The notes: generated by a model not told the origin, from the letters alone. Positions 30,096 through 39,697 are shown, numbered from the stretch's first letter. The stretch is 64,000 bases of DNA from Halomonas sp. UBA3074 (GCF_002366715.1 NZ_DFBS01000033.1:1-64000), one strand, 5' to 3'. Program-made: numbers and translations.

Positions 30096-31559
30096 TCAGG
30101 TGCCGCAGAATGTCCTTAGCACTTGCTCATTATCCGTGGCGGGCGCCGCTAAACGGCGCGCTTCCACGGAGTCATCGAATGGCTGGGTGACGACCGCTAA
30201 CAGCGTATGAAAGGGCGCAAAATCACCGTCGTAAGCGGCATCAATAACTTCCTGAACCCGGTGGTTGCGGGGAATAATGATCGGGTTGGCCCGACGCATG
30301 ACGGCAAAACGTTCACTATCCTGACTGGCTACCTGCTCGGACTGCCAAGTATCTAGCCACGCGGTTAGCTCATTAGGCTGCGTCGTTAGCGCCAGCAGCG
30401 CCTCGCGGTGTTCATCATTCGGGGAGTAAGCGTATTGCGTGAGCGCATCAAAAGCGGCGGCCATATCCATACGCCCCTGATGCATCTGAATTTCCAGTGC
30501 TTCCATCAATGGCGCGGCTCGGGGGCTTTCCGCCGCCAAGCCGAGTTTGTCGGCATGCAGGCGAAGCTGTTCGGCGCTGAACCGTGACTCAAAGCGGCGA
30601 ATGACGTCCGTTGCTTGCTGCACCAGCGCGTCGCCCTCTTCACGCATTAACGGCAGCAGCGTTTCAGCAAAGCGCGCTAGGTTCCACTGGGCGATTGAAG
30701 GCTGGTTGGCAAAGGCGTAGCGGCGGCCTTGATCGATGGAGCTAAACACTTTCTGCGGATCGAACTGCTCCATAAAGGCACACGGTCCGTAATCGATGGT
30801 TTCACCGGCAATGCTGCAGTTATCGGTATTCATCACACCGTGGATAAAGCCGACGCTCATCCAGCGGGCGATCAGCACCGCTTGGCGGGCGACCACCGCT
30901 TCCAGCAGCGCCATATAAGGGTCTTCTGCCTTGGCGGCTTCCGGGTAGTGACGCGCAATCACATGATCCGCCAGCGCCTTGAGCAAGGGATTATCCCGCT
31001 GTGCGGCGGCAAATTGAAAGGTGCCTACGCGAATATGGCTGCTCGCTACGCGGGTAAAGACGGCGCCGGGCTCGGCCATTTGCCGCACCACGCGCTCGCC
31101 GCTAGTCACCGCTGCCAATGCACGGGTTGTGGGAATGCCCATTGCCGACATAAATTCGCTGACCAGGTACTCACGCAGCACAGGGCCTAACGGTGAACGG
31201 CCATCGCCACCGCGGGAAAACGGCGTGCGGCCGCTGCCTTTTAGCTGCACATCGCGGCGCACGCCGTTCTGGTCGATCACTTCGCCTAGCAGCAACGCAC
31301 GGCCATCGCCCAGTTGCGGCACGAAGTTGCCGAACTGGTGGCCTGCGTAACCTAATGCACCCGGCTGAGAACCCGGCATGGGCTGGTTGCCGCTAAACCA
31401 CTCGCCCAGCGTGGCGGGATCAGGAATCTCTTGAGCGCCCAGCTCACGGGCCAGCGGGGCATTAAATGCGATCAGCTCTGGGCTGGCCACGGGCGTTGCC
31501 TGGGTAGCGACCCAGAGAGGTTCAGGCAAGGTGGCATAAAGATGTTCAAATGACAGCAC
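30096..31559 (-). CDS. selO: Protein adenylyltransferase SelO (YdiU)
   Basis: This pseudokinase-fold enzyme transfers AMP from ATP to Ser, Thr or Tyr of target proteins, in response to redox stress in the cases studied. The family signatures include LGEVIDQNGVRRDVQLKG, GRTPFSRGGDGRSPLGP and FIHGVMNTDN with the metal-binding Asn-Asp region. The GTG at 31559 is preferred because GGAG lies 6 bp before it, giving 487 aa that begin LSFEHLYATLPEP as in relatives. An upstream GTG at 31571 contains that GGAG. The bacterial protein has no selenocysteine. Confidence 0.94.
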   Translation of the reverse strand: MLSFEHLYATLPEPLWVATQATPVASPELIAFNAPLARELGAQEIPDPATLGEWFSGNQPMPGSQPGALGYAGHQFGNFVPQLGDGRALLLGEVIDQNGVRRDVQLKGSGRTPFSRGGDGRSPLGPVLREYLVSEFMSAMGIPTTRALAAVTSGERVVRQMAEPGAVFTRVASSHIRVGTFQFAAAQRDNPLLKALADHVIARHYPEAAKAEDPYMALLEAVVARQAVLIARWMSVGFIHGVMNTDNCSIAGETIDYGPCAFMEQFDPQKVFSSIDQGRRYAFANQPSIAQWNLARFAETLLPLMREEGDALVQQATDVIRRFESRFSAEQLRLHADKLGLAAESPRAAPLMEALEIQMHQGRMDMAAAFDALTQYAYSPNDEHREALLALTTQPNELTAWLDTWQSEQVASQDSERFAVMRRANPIIIPRNHRVQEVIDAAYDGDFAPFHTLLAVVTQPFDDSVEARRLAAPATDNEQVLRTFCGT

Positions 31560-31629
31560 GATACACTCCACTTCAATTGGCTGTGGTTAGCTAATACCCT
31601 AGCATTCTACTCAACTAAACGCCGAGACG

Positions 31630-32253
31630 ATGTTGCCAAACATGCCAAATGTTAAAAACAGCGAACTGACGCCACTTCCAAGGGATTTCTATAATCGGGA
31701 CACGCTCGAAGTGGCGAGAGACCTGCTGGGCTGCTGGCTGGTACGCGAGCATAACGGCGAGCAGATGGCGGCAAGAATCGTCGAAACCGAGGCCTACTGC
31801 GGTGCTGAAGATACCGCCTGCCATGCCCACCGACGCCGCTCGCCGCGCACGGAAGCAATGTTCGGCCCTGCGGGCCACGCCTATGTCTATCTGGTTTACG
31901 GCATGCACTGGTTACTGAACGTGGTGACCGAGCCGGAAGAATCGCCCTGCGCGGTGCTGATTCGTGCGGTAGAACCCACCGTTAACGAAGCCGCCATGCG
32001 CGCCACCCGGCCAGCCTTAGGAAAACAGCTCAGCAATGGCCCCGGCAAGCTCACACGTGCGTTGACGATCGATAAAGCGCTGTATGGTCACGATATGACC
32101 CAGGCTGACAAGCTGTGGATTAGCGCCGCTGCACATGACGCCTCAATCGTTAGCGGCCCGCGAGTGGGCATCGATTACGCCCAGCCCGAACACCGCGATG
32201 CCCCGTGGCGACTCTGGCTGGAAGACAATCCGTGGGTATCGAAAGCGCGCTAA
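31630..32253 (+). CDS. 3-methyladenine DNA glycosylase (AAG/MPG family)
   Basis: This base-excision enzyme of 207 aa removes alkylated purines. The catalytic-side Glu lies in RIVETEAYCG, and the motifs GHAYVYLVYGMHWLLNVV and NGPGKLTRAL are those of the AAG fold. The start is either the ATG at 31630 or the one at 31642; neither has a strong ribosome site. It diverges from selO with 70 bp between and converges on the sirtuin gene with 9 bp between. Confidence 0.92.
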   Translation: MLPNMPNVKNSELTPLPRDFYNRDTLEVARDLLGCWLVREHNGEQMAARIVETEAYCGAEDTACHAHRRRSPRTEAMFGPAGHAYVYLVYGMHWLLNVVTEPEESPCAVLIRAVEPTVNEAAMRATRPALGKQLSNGPGKLTRALTIDKALYGHDMTQADKLWISAAAHDASIVSGPRVGIDYAQPEHRDAPWRLWLEDNPWVSKAR

Positions 32254-32262
32254 TAGCGGTCT

Positions 32263-33120
32263 TTAAGCGGGCTGCAAACAGCGAACGGCGTGCTCGAGCA
32301 CCGGCGTTAACGGCGCGCGCCACTGGTGGGTTAACAGCGTATCCGCCCTAGTGACACCAAGCGAGAGCGACGCCAGCGGCATGCCTCGCTCATGGGCAGC
32401 GCGGCAGAAACGGTAGCCGGAAAACACCATCAATGAGGTGCCCACAGCCAACACCGCATCCGCCTCGGCCAGCGCTACCTGGGCTGCCAACCTGCGCTCG
32501 GCGGGCACTACATCACCGTAGAACACCACATCAGGTTTCAGGATACCGCTGCAGCGTGGGCAGTCGAAAATGCGGAAGCTGCTGAAGTCGGTTTCCAAAT
32601 CGGCGTCGCCATCCGGAGCGTGACCCGCCTGCAAACCTGCAAAGCTAGGGTTCATTCGCGCCATTTCGGCATGCATGGCGTGGCGCATCATTTGATAGTC
32701 GCACACCATGCACTTCACCATGTCCGCCCGGCCATGCAGGTCGATCACCCGGCGGGAACCGGCGCGCTGATGCAAACGATCCACGTTTTGCGTCACCAAT
32801 TGCTGGATATAGCCCTGGGATTCCAGCGCGGCCAGCGCCCGGTGCGCCCCGCTGGCCTGAGCTTCGCGCATGGCGCTAAAGCCGATCAGCGCGCGGGCCC
32901 AGTAGCGCTGTCGAACGTGATGAGAACTCATAAAATCGCCATGCTGCACCGGCGGTGGCCGCTTCCACTGGCCATCCGCATCGCGATAGTCAGGAATGCC
33001 GCTGTCGGTACTTACGCCCGCACCGGTAATCACCCACAGCTTGGGGTGCTGCTGAATAAACGCTGCCAGCTCTTCACCGGGCTGGGTAATGCTATTGGCT
33101 ATTTCCACGGCCTGCGTCAA
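32263..33120 (-). CDS. Sirtuin NAD-dependent deacylase (SIR2, class II-like)
   Basis: It removes acyl groups from lysines using NAD+. The 285-aa protein has the NAD motif GAGVSTDSGIPDYR, the TQNVDRLHQRAG segment, the catalytic His in DLHG and two CxxC pairs (CMVC and CPRC) that bind zinc. The TTG at 33120 is preferred because AGAGGTGA lies 4 bp before it; another TTG at 33138 lacks this. It diverges from the FAD hydroxylase gene. Confidence 0.9.
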   Translation of the reverse strand: MTQAVEIANSITQPGEELAAFIQQHPKLWVITGAGVSTDSGIPDYRDADGQWKRPPPVQHGDFMSSHHVRQRYWARALIGFSAMREAQASGAHRALAALESQGYIQQLVTQNVDRLHQRAGSRRVIDLHGRADMVKCMVCDYQMMRHAMHAEMARMNPSFAGLQAGHAPDGDADLETDFSSFRIFDCPRCSGILKPDVVFYGDVVPAERRLAAQVALAEADAVLAVGTSLMVFSGYRFCRAAHERGMPLASLSLGVTRADTLLTHQWRAPLTPVLEHAVRCLQPA

Positions 33121-33218
33121 TCGTTCACCTCTAGGCAATATTGCTCAAACTCAACGATACTGTATGACAAGCAACGCCTGCGCAATGCGCAAAAGCACCT
33201 CATTTCAAGGAGCATAGG

Positions 33219-34415
33219 ATGCAACAGTCTGAGCAAGGTTCTGGGCAGCACGACCATGATGTCATCATTGTCGGCGGCGGCATGGTTGGCGCCGCGCTGG
33301 CGGCGCGCTTGGGCCATACCGGCTTTTCTGTCGGGCTGGTCGAACAGGGCGATGCCCCCACTCCGCCCAGCGGCGATTATGACCTGCGCATCTCATCACT
33401 CAATGCGCGCTCGCTGGCGTTTATCAAGGCAAGCGGCACCAACCTACCGGAAGAGCGTAGCTGCCCGTTTCGCCATATCGATGTCTCCAACCAGGACGGC
33501 ACCGGCCACTCGCTGTTTTCCGCTGAAGATAGCGGCATGAAAGACTTCGGCATTTTTATCGAAAATCGCACGCTGCAGTATGCGCTATGGCAGCGCATAG
33601 AACAGCTGCCCAGCGTTACTTGTTATACCCAGTGCGCGCCGTTAAATACCGTCTCAGCGACGAACAAACGCCTACTGGAACTGGATAACGGCAAAACATT
33701 AAGCGCCCACCTGATTGTCGGCGCCGATGGTGCTGGTTCTACGTTGCGTTCGCTGGCCGGCATCAGTGTGACGAACTACGACTATCATCAGCAGGCGATG
33801 ATCATTAACGTGGAAACCGAACTGCCCCAGCAGGACGTCAGTTGGCAGGTATTTACCCCCACAGGCCCCTTGGCCATGCTGCCGCTGCCCGGCCACAATG
33901 CTTCCTTGGTTTGGTACGACAGAGACGAGACCACCAAAGCCCGCGAGCAGTTGGACGACGATGCACTGAAAGCGGCGATTGAGATGGCCTTCCCCAAACG
34001 CCTGGGTAATCTTATTCGCATCGTGGCGCGGGCCAGCTTTCCCATCAAACGCCAGCACGCCCAGCGCTATATCGGCAAGCGCTTAGCGCTAATTGGCGAT
34101 GCCGCCCACGTGGTGCATCCCTTGGCAGGCCAAGGCTTGAATATTGGCCTGCACGACGCCGATACCCTGGCCGAGATCATCATTCAAGGCCGCGACCCCG
34201 GTGACTACGTCAACCTACTGCGCTTTGAGTGCCAACGCCGCGTCGCCAATCAGGCGATGATTGCCGCCACCGACAGCTTCCACCACCTATTTACCGGTGC
34301 CAAACCACTGCGCCAGCTAGGCGATCTAAGCCTGCAGGTTGCCGAGCGCTTCCCGTTCGCCAAACGCATGATGATGCAGCAAGCCAATGGGTTGAATCCG
34401 TTTAAAATGCGCTAG
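33219..34415 (+). CDS. FAD-dependent UbiH/UbiF/VisC family hydroxylase
   Basis: This aromatic-ring hydroxylase of the ubiquinone family has 398 aa, with the FAD motif VGGGMVGAALAARLG near residue 17, the second FAD/NADPH motif VGADGAGSTLR and the GDAAHVVHPLAGQGLNIGL motif, which together define the family. The most likely role is one of the ring hydroxylations of ubiquinone; which step cannot be fixed from sequence alone. A strong AAGGAG site precedes the ATG. It stands alone between the sirtuin and a decayed hydrolase gene. Confidence 0.88.
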   Translation: MQQSEQGSGQHDHDVIIVGGGMVGAALAARLGHTGFSVGLVEQGDAPTPPSGDYDLRISSLNARSLAFIKASGTNLPEERSCPFRHIDVSNQDGTGHSLFSAEDSGMKDFGIFIENRTLQYALWQRIEQLPSVTCYTQCAPLNTVSATNKRLLELDNGKTLSAHLIVGADGAGSTLRSLAGISVTNYDYHQQAMIINVETELPQQDVSWQVFTPTGPLAMLPLPGHNASLVWYDRDETTKAREQLDDDALKAAIEMAFPKRLGNLIRIVARASFPIKRQHAQRYIGKRLALIGDAAHVVHPLAGQGLNIGLHDADTLAEIIIQGRDPGDYVNLLRFECQRRVANQAMIAATDSFHHLFTGAKPLRQLGDLSLQVAERFPFAKRMMMQQANGLNPFKMR

Positions 34416-34444
34416 CCTATCGGGTTAGCGCCAACTAAATCTTT

Positions 34445-34590
34445 ATGAAAGGCCTTGGCGACTTTATAGAGGAAAGGCCTGCCGCCATCGAAGCACCAAC
34501 GCTGATGCTATATAGCGAAAACGATCTCGTCTTCCCCCCTGAAGGCGTGCGGCGAAACGCAGCTGAGTGCTAATTGAAGCGGGCTTAAGA
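34445..34590 (+). pseudogene. Remnant of a MetX-like alpha/beta hydrolase
   Basis: A 42-codon stretch from the ATG at 34445 contains AIEAPTLMLYSENDLVFPP and then GVRRNAAE, the acid-loop region of homoserine O-acetyltransferase-like hydrolases. It stops at 34571-34573. Shifting one base continues the homology as LIEAG up to about 34590, so the stop results from a frameshift. Both the N-terminal part and the final His region are missing. The remnant runs directly into the 5' side of the sensor gene that follows. Confidence 0.55.
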
Positions 34591-34680
34591 CTAAGTAGAA
34601 ATGGTTTTTTTGAAATTTTCGTCCAGAATGAATTATCAGTGTTAATTGTTGCAGGTAATAAAAAGTGGTTATTAATTAGC

Positions 34681-37272
34681 GTGCTTAACGATCGGGAAAC
34701 AGAGTTAAACCGGATTCAGGATGCGTTGCGCACAAGCGAGGCGGAATTCCGGACGCTCGTCGAAACCATGCCGCAAATTGTATGGGTTACCCGCCCGGAT
34801 GGCTGGCACATCGACTTTAATCAATCCTGGCTGGATTACACTGGGCTGACCCTTGAAGAGAGCCTAGGCTTTGGTTGGAACCCGCCCTTTCATCCCGATG
34901 ATCGAGCCCGGGCTGCCAAGCGGTGGCTTCAGGCGACGAGCAGCGGCGAACCCTATGAGATTGAATACCGGTTACGCCGCTGGGACGGGGTTTATCAATG
35001 GATGCTTGGAAGAGCCGTACCCATGCGTAATGCCGAAGGCACTATCGTTAAATGGTTTGGCACCTGCACGAACATTGATGATCTGAAGCGGACTCAGGAG
35101 CGGTTAGACGAGGCCCAGCGAATCGGCAAGATTGGAAATTGGGAATACAGTCTCACCACCGGCGAGGCTAACTGTTCGGAGGTCGTTTATCGCCTATTGG
35201 GCAAAGATAGCCGACGTGATCCACCCCCCACCCTGCATGAAATTGCGATGCTTTTCGATGCAGAGAGCGCTGCCCGCTTGAACAAAATGATGGATGTGGG
35301 AGCTTCCTCCGGTCAAACGCAAACATTTGACCTTCGTACAAAGGAAGACAACGGCAAACATAGTGATATTCAGATCGTCGCCGTTCCCAGAAAAGATGTT
35401 AGCGGCAAAGTGGTCAGCTTTTTTGGCACCATGCAGGATATTTCTGAACAAAAACAAGCCGAAATATCACTTCAAACCAGGGTACAGCAGCAACAGCTTG
35501 CCGCGGCCCTGGGCCGGTTTGCCCTCTCTGCTGCGACGCTTGACGAGGTGTATAAAGAAGCGGCATCGGCGATCACTCAGGGGCTAAAAGTACCGTTTAG
35601 CGCCGTAATGCTGCTAGACGAGCCGGCCAGACCTCTGTTTTTACAAGCAGGTATAGGGTGGCAGGCCGATTGGATCGGCCGTCAAGTGGTGGACCTTGAA
35701 AAGCAAACGCAAATGTACCCCGCCCTGGCCTCCTACGAACCTGTCATTATTCATAATTTCAGCGAAGATGCTCGCTTCAATACATCCGAACTGCTCACTG
35801 CCCACGCAGTTGTTAGTGGTATCGACGTTTTGGTGGGCGGCATCGAGAAGCCCTTCGGCATACTCGGCGCTTACGCCAGTAAGTCCAGCATTTTCTCGAC
35901 CGATGATGTCGCTTTTCTGCAGGGGCTTGCCAATATCCTAAGTGCTGCAGTCGAACGTCAGCGGTCTAACGAACAGCTTAGGTATATGGCGCTTCATGAT
36001 CCGCTCACTGGTTTGCCCAACAGGTTGCTGTTAACCGATCGGCTCAACGTTGCACTGGCTTACGCTCAACGGCATAACCAGCAAGTCGCCCTGCTGTTTC
36101 TGGATCTCGACCGGTTCAAATATGTAAATGATGTATTTGGGCATGGCCTGGGGGACCAGCTTCTGCAGGAGGTTGCACGACGGCTATCGAGCTGCGTGCG
36201 CGCCGAGGATACGGTGAGTCGACAAGGCGGCGATGAGTTTATCGTAGCCCTCACAGGCATCAAGGAGGAGCAGGATGCTGCGCTCACTGCCGAGAAACTG
36301 CTCAACGTCATCGCCTCCCCCTTCTTGCTGGAGGATACCGAAATCATCCTGGGGATTAGCATTGGTGTAGCGTGTTTCCCCCACCATGGAAAAGATACGC
36401 ACACCTTAATGCGTAATGCCGATGCGGCCATGTATGTAGCTAAGGACGTTGGTCGCAACGGTTACCAGTTCTATGCACCTGAAATGAATATGCGCGCGCT
36501 GGACCGCTTAACGCTTGAAAGCGATCTGCATCGTGCCGTGGAACGCGATGAGCTTTTCCTAATGTATCAGCCACAGCTTACACTTAGCACTGGGGGCGTG
36601 ATTGGTCTGGAAGCATTAATTCGATGGCGGCACCCCACGCGGGGGCTTGTTTTACCTGATCAATTTATTCCTATGGCTGAAGAGTGCGGCCTTATTGTCT
36701 CAATCGGTAAATGGGTGCTGGAAACGGCCTGCCGCCAGCACGCTTACTGGGTGGCCCAGGGCGTGACGAAAGGGTCGATAGCAGTCAATATTTCTGCCCA
36801 TCAATTCCGTCAGGCAGACTTTTGTGAACAAGTAAGCGACGTGCTCTCACGTACAGGTCTACCGGCCCACTTATTGGAGCTGGAGGTCACGGAAGGTGTG
36901 GTCATGCAGGGTATTGAACTGGTGCTGCATAAGCTCAATAAGCTTCGTGAATTGGGTGTCACGCTTGCCATAGACGATTTCGGAACAGGTTATTCAAGCT
37001 TGAATTACCTCAAGCAGTTTCCACTCCATCGTCTAAAAATTGATCAATCCTTTACCCATGGATTATCGAGTGATCAGGAGAGCGGAGCGATTACCAAAGC
37101 CATCATCCAAATGGGACTCAGCTTAGGGCTGGATGTGCTGGCTGAGGGCATTGAGACCCAAGAGCAGCAGAACTATCTAAAGATCCTAGGCTGTCATGCC
37201 GGACAGGGTTTTTTATACGCCAAGCCGCTTTCAGATTCTGAGTGCGAGCACTACCTGCGCGTTACTGCTTAG
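34681..37272 (+). CDS. PAS-PAS-GAF-GGDEF-EAL sensor of c-di-GMP turnover
   Basis: This is a cytoplasmic multidomain protein, about 863 aa from the GTG at 34681. The order is PAS (about 18-140), PAS (150-270), GAF (about 275-425), GGDEF (about 440-595, with RQGGDEF and an RAED inhibitory site) and EAL (about 610-855, with LEALIRW, DDFGTGYSSL and EGIET). Both catalytic domains look intact. The start is uncertain: the frame is open from 34567, but its first codons match the hydrolase remnant upstream and no ribosome site is evident. Base use is more AT-rich than the neighbours. It may be a 5'-truncated acquired gene. Confidence 0.82.
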   Translation: MLNDRETELNRIQDALRTSEAEFRTLVETMPQIVWVTRPDGWHIDFNQSWLDYTGLTLEESLGFGWNPPFHPDDRARAAKRWLQATSSGEPYEIEYRLRRWDGVYQWMLGRAVPMRNAEGTIVKWFGTCTNIDDLKRTQERLDEAQRIGKIGNWEYSLTTGEANCSEVVYRLLGKDSRRDPPPTLHEIAMLFDAESAARLNKMMDVGASSGQTQTFDLRTKEDNGKHSDIQIVAVPRKDVSGKVVSFFGTMQDISEQKQAEISLQTRVQQQQLAAALGRFALSAATLDEVYKEAASAITQGLKVPFSAVMLLDEPARPLFLQAGIGWQADWIGRQVVDLEKQTQMYPALASYEPVIIHNFSEDARFNTSELLTAHAVVSGIDVLVGGIEKPFGILGAYASKSSIFSTDDVAFLQGLANILSAAVERQRSNEQLRYMALHDPLTGLPNRLLLTDRLNVALAYAQRHNQQVALLFLDLDRFKYVNDVFGHGLGDQLLQEVARRLSSCVRAEDTVSRQGGDEFIVALTGIKEEQDAALTAEKLLNVIASPFLLEDTEIILGISIGVACFPHHGKDTHTLMRNADAAMYVAKDVGRNGYQFYAPEMNMRALDRLTLESDLHRAVERDELFLMYQPQLTLSTGGVIGLEALIRWRHPTRGLVLPDQFIPMAEECGLIVSIGKWVLETACRQHAYWVAQGVTKGSIAVNISAHQFRQADFCEQVSDVLSRTGLPAHLLELEVTEGVVMQGIELVLHKLNKLRELGVTLAIDDFGTGYSSLNYLKQFPLHRLKIDQSFTHGLSSDQESGAITKAIIQMGLSLGLDVLAEGIETQEQQNYLKILGCHAGQGFLYAKPLSDSECEHYLRVTA

Positions 37273-37565
37273 GAGTAGTTAACCAATCCAGGGGTGACCT
37301 TCTCTAGGTGGTGGCACCCAGTAATGCTGCCACTCGGCCACTCAATTAAAGAAGATGCCACTCCCCATAATCAAAACAGCCGCTACGATGCTCACAAGCG
37401 GGGTGTAACAACGGTAACACCGCCACATCAGCAATTATCGATGGATAGCTGAAGTCTCACCATTATCGGTTACAAAACCGGCGTGAAGCAGGAATGGGGC
37501 ACCCGGTAAGTGGCCGGGTGACAAGCAGCTAGCACTACCCTCATTCCAGGTTAGAGCCTAAAGGA
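37273..37565. other. 293-bp gap without a gene
   Basis: The only structure seen is a 7-bp hairpin, CACCCGG with CCGGGTG at 37500-37520, without a T-run. No credible reading frame was found. Confidence 0.5.
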
Positions 37566-38219
37566 CTAGCGGCTAGCGTTTTCCTCGGCTACCTGACGCA
37601 GCGCATCGACCAAAACGTCGGCGGACTGGGCGCCGGAAATCAGGTAGCGACCATCGAGAATAAATGCGGGCACGGCGTTTACTCCCGCGTCCATAAAGCG
37701 TTGCTCGGCTTCACGTACTTCATCAGTGTACTGATCGGAGCGGGCGATGGCCTCGGCGGTGTCGCCGTCAAGCCCCACTTCAATGGCCTTCTCGCGCAGC
37801 ACCGCTGGGTCGGCGGGGTTTTTCGCCTCACCGAAGTAAGCCTCGAACAGCGCCAACTGAAGCGCCGTCTCTTGGTGTTGCGTTCCGGACCACGCCAGCA
37901 CGCGGTGAGCAGCGAAGGTATTATTCGCCCGACGCTCCAGGGCACCACGGAAATTCAGCCCAAGCTCTTCGGCAGCGGCCATAATCTCGCGCTGAGACTG
38001 CTCCATGGTGGCCGCGTCCTTGCCGTACTTGCGGCACAAATGTTCCAGGATAGGCTCGCCCTCGGGCGACATATCGCGGTTCAGCTCAAAAGGCTGCCAA
38101 ACCAGCTCAACGTCGATCTCGCCATTGAGTGTCTCTAACGCTTGCTCCAAGCGCCGATAGCCGATCGCGCACCATGGGCAGGCCACATCGGATACTAAAT
38201 CGATTCTTACCTTTTGCAT
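37566..38219 (-). CDS. FrnE-type DsbA family oxidoreductase
   Basis: This thioredoxin-fold protein of the FrnE group has 217 aa and no signal peptide, so it is probably cytoplasmic. The active site C14-P-W-C17 lies in VSDVACPWCAIGYRRL, and the cis-Pro loop is in VNAVPAFIL. Members act as disulfide isomerases or oxidoreductases under redox stress. The ATG at 38219 is preceded by AAGGGAT; an in-frame TTG at 38246 is less likely. A damaged partial copy of this gene lies at 38774-38877. Confidence 0.92.
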   Translation of the reverse strand: MQKVRIDLVSDVACPWCAIGYRRLEQALETLNGEIDVELVWQPFELNRDMSPEGEPILEHLCRKYGKDAATMEQSQREIMAAAEELGLNFRGALERRANNTFAAHRVLAWSGTQHQETALQLALFEAYFGEAKNPADPAVLREKAIEVGLDGDTAEAIARSDQYTDEVREAEQRFMDAGVNAVPAFILDGRYLISGAQSADVLVDALRQVAEENASR

Positions 38220-38318
38220 TTTGTATATCCCTTCGGCATCTCTCAAAATTCGATCAAACTAAAGAAAGCATGGTACGTGTATATTGTGAGTAACGGCAGT
38301 AGTGATTAGGAGACAGAT

Positions 38319-38741
38319 ATGGCAAAAACAGCGTTAGCGTTAAGCACCCTATTACTTATCAGCGGGTGCGCTCAAAACAGCAATACCGCCGCGTCAGGCA
38401 CGCCGGGCTCAGGTACGTCAACCGAGCAAAGCGAGCCCCACCACCAGATAACCGACCAATGGGTCGGCCGATGGATTGGCGTTGAAGGGTTATTCCTGGA
38501 AATCAGCAAGGACGAGCCTGCAGGCCCCGGTCACTATCTGCTTGAAATGCAGTACGGCCTGGATGCCGATCAAATCGGCACCTTCGAAGGGCAGGCCACC
38601 GCCGAGGGCATTCGCTTCAACCGCGAGGACGGCCCACAGCTGCTTCGAGCGGGTGACGGCGAAGACACCGGCATGAAGTGGCTATTGGAAAAGGAAGACT
38701 GCCTGGTAGTCGCAACAGGCGAAGGCTATTGCCGCGACTGA
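38319..38741 (+). CDS. Small lipoprotein of unknown function
   Basis: The 140-aa precursor has a lipobox LISGC with lipidated Cys17, a Ser/Thr/Gly-rich linker to about residue 40 and then a compact domain with WVGRWIGVEG, a WVGxW-type start seen in small outer-membrane or periplasmic beta domains. Two more Cys (in KEDCLVV and EGYCRD) could form a disulfide. AGGAG precedes the ATG. It lies between the intact and the decayed FrnE copies, with which it diverges and converges respectively. Confidence 0.75.
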   Translation: MAKTALALSTLLLISGCAQNSNTAASGTPGSGTSTEQSEPHHQITDQWVGRWIGVEGLFLEISKDEPAGPGHYLLEMQYGLDADQIGTFEGQATAEGIRFNREDGPQLLRAGDGEDTGMKWLLEKEDCLVVATGEGYCRD

Positions 38742-38773
38742 TCTGCTCGGTGATCACTAAGAATCGACGGACG

Positions 38774-38877
38774 CTAGCGGCTAGCGTTTTCCTCGGCCAC
38801 CTGACGAAGCACATCGACCAACACATCGGCGGGCTGGGCGCCCGAAATCAAGTCACGTCCAGCATGCTACGTGTATA
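38774..38877 (-). pseudogene. Partial second copy of the FrnE-type gene
   Basis: On the minus strand, 38774-38860 encodes about 29 codons ending exactly like the C-terminus of the gene at 37566 (SGAQ.ADVLVD.LRQVAEENASR, then stop). The adjoining 38861-38877 matches 16 of 17 bases of the sequence upstream of that gene at 38268-38284. The copy therefore keeps the 3' end and the 5' flank but has lost the middle. Confidence 0.75.
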
Positions 38878-38880
38878 AAG

Positions 38881-39516
38881 CTAAAGGCCTAACCCCAACT
38901 CGCGGAGCATGTCCGAATACTCCGCACTATGGTCTCCTTCGAAATTGGACATACCGGGTTTGGTGAGACACCCCTTTGGCGAAATATAGCTTCGTATGGA
39001 TTTTTCAGGTTTCTGATGCCAGCCGATGTTGAAGGCACAGAGCTTGGGAAAGAAATACATCGATGCATAACCTGGCACAGTATCATGCACCCACCAAGCA
39101 AGTGCTTGCCAGTTCCCAGTCCGCTCGAAGTACGGCACGTACTTATTAACGACGATACACGCCATTGCCCCAATGTGACCGCTCTTGTCAGGAAAATCCC
39201 ATATGTGATGAGCATAGTTTTGCTCGTTGCTTCCACAGTTATATTGGTTTTTATTTTCTGCTCCTTTGGCATTAACGGCACTTGATCGGTAAGCGGAACG
39301 AATACTGATACGGCCAAAATGCTGCTGGATAGGTTCGAGAACTTCTTCGCAAAGAGATCTGCCAGCCTCAATCGCAAGATCAGGATTGTCTGGGATGTTG
39401 GGTATCCCTTCAATCTGGGAGATTTCGGAGTATAAGAAATCTCGCATAAAAAAAGACTCCGAAAGACGAACGCGTCCTAAATCTTCGAGTGTCTTAACCG
39501 ACTGCGGTGATCTCAC
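38881..39516 (-). CDS. M15-peptidase-like protein, hypothetical
   Basis: The 211-aa protein has a layout seen in M15-type peptidase-like proteins: MRDFLYSEIS, a helical start, FGRISIRSAYRS, then HHIWDFPD and a later WWVHDTVP. The His/Asp pattern suggests a metal site but is not a clean M15 signature, so activity is uncertain. There is no signal peptide. The GTG start follows GAGG at about 5 bp. Base composition is more AT-rich than the core genome, and it lies next to the AT-rich orphan gene. Confidence 0.6.
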   Translation of the reverse strand: MRSPQSVKTLEDLGRVRLSESFFMRDFLYSEISQIEGIPNIPDNPDLAIEAGRSLCEEVLEPIQQHFGRISIRSAYRSSAVNAKGAENKNQYNCGSNEQNYAHHIWDFPDKSGHIGAMACIVVNKYVPYFERTGNWQALAWWVHDTVPGYASMYFFPKLCAFNIGWHQKPEKSIRSYISPKGCLTKPGMSNFEGDHSAEYSDMLRELGLGL

Positions 39517-39697
39517 ACATACCTCACTAGCAAAGTGTTACCGTTATTCTATGCGACGTCACCCCCTTCTAAAACGCGCGGCCATAAATCACCCCATTTA
39601 TTAAACAAAGCATTACTTTGAGAAGGCATTCATCGCACGGCAAGAGCGGAACAATCCAGTTGAAGTAGCATATAGAAACAATTTAATATTTAATAAC

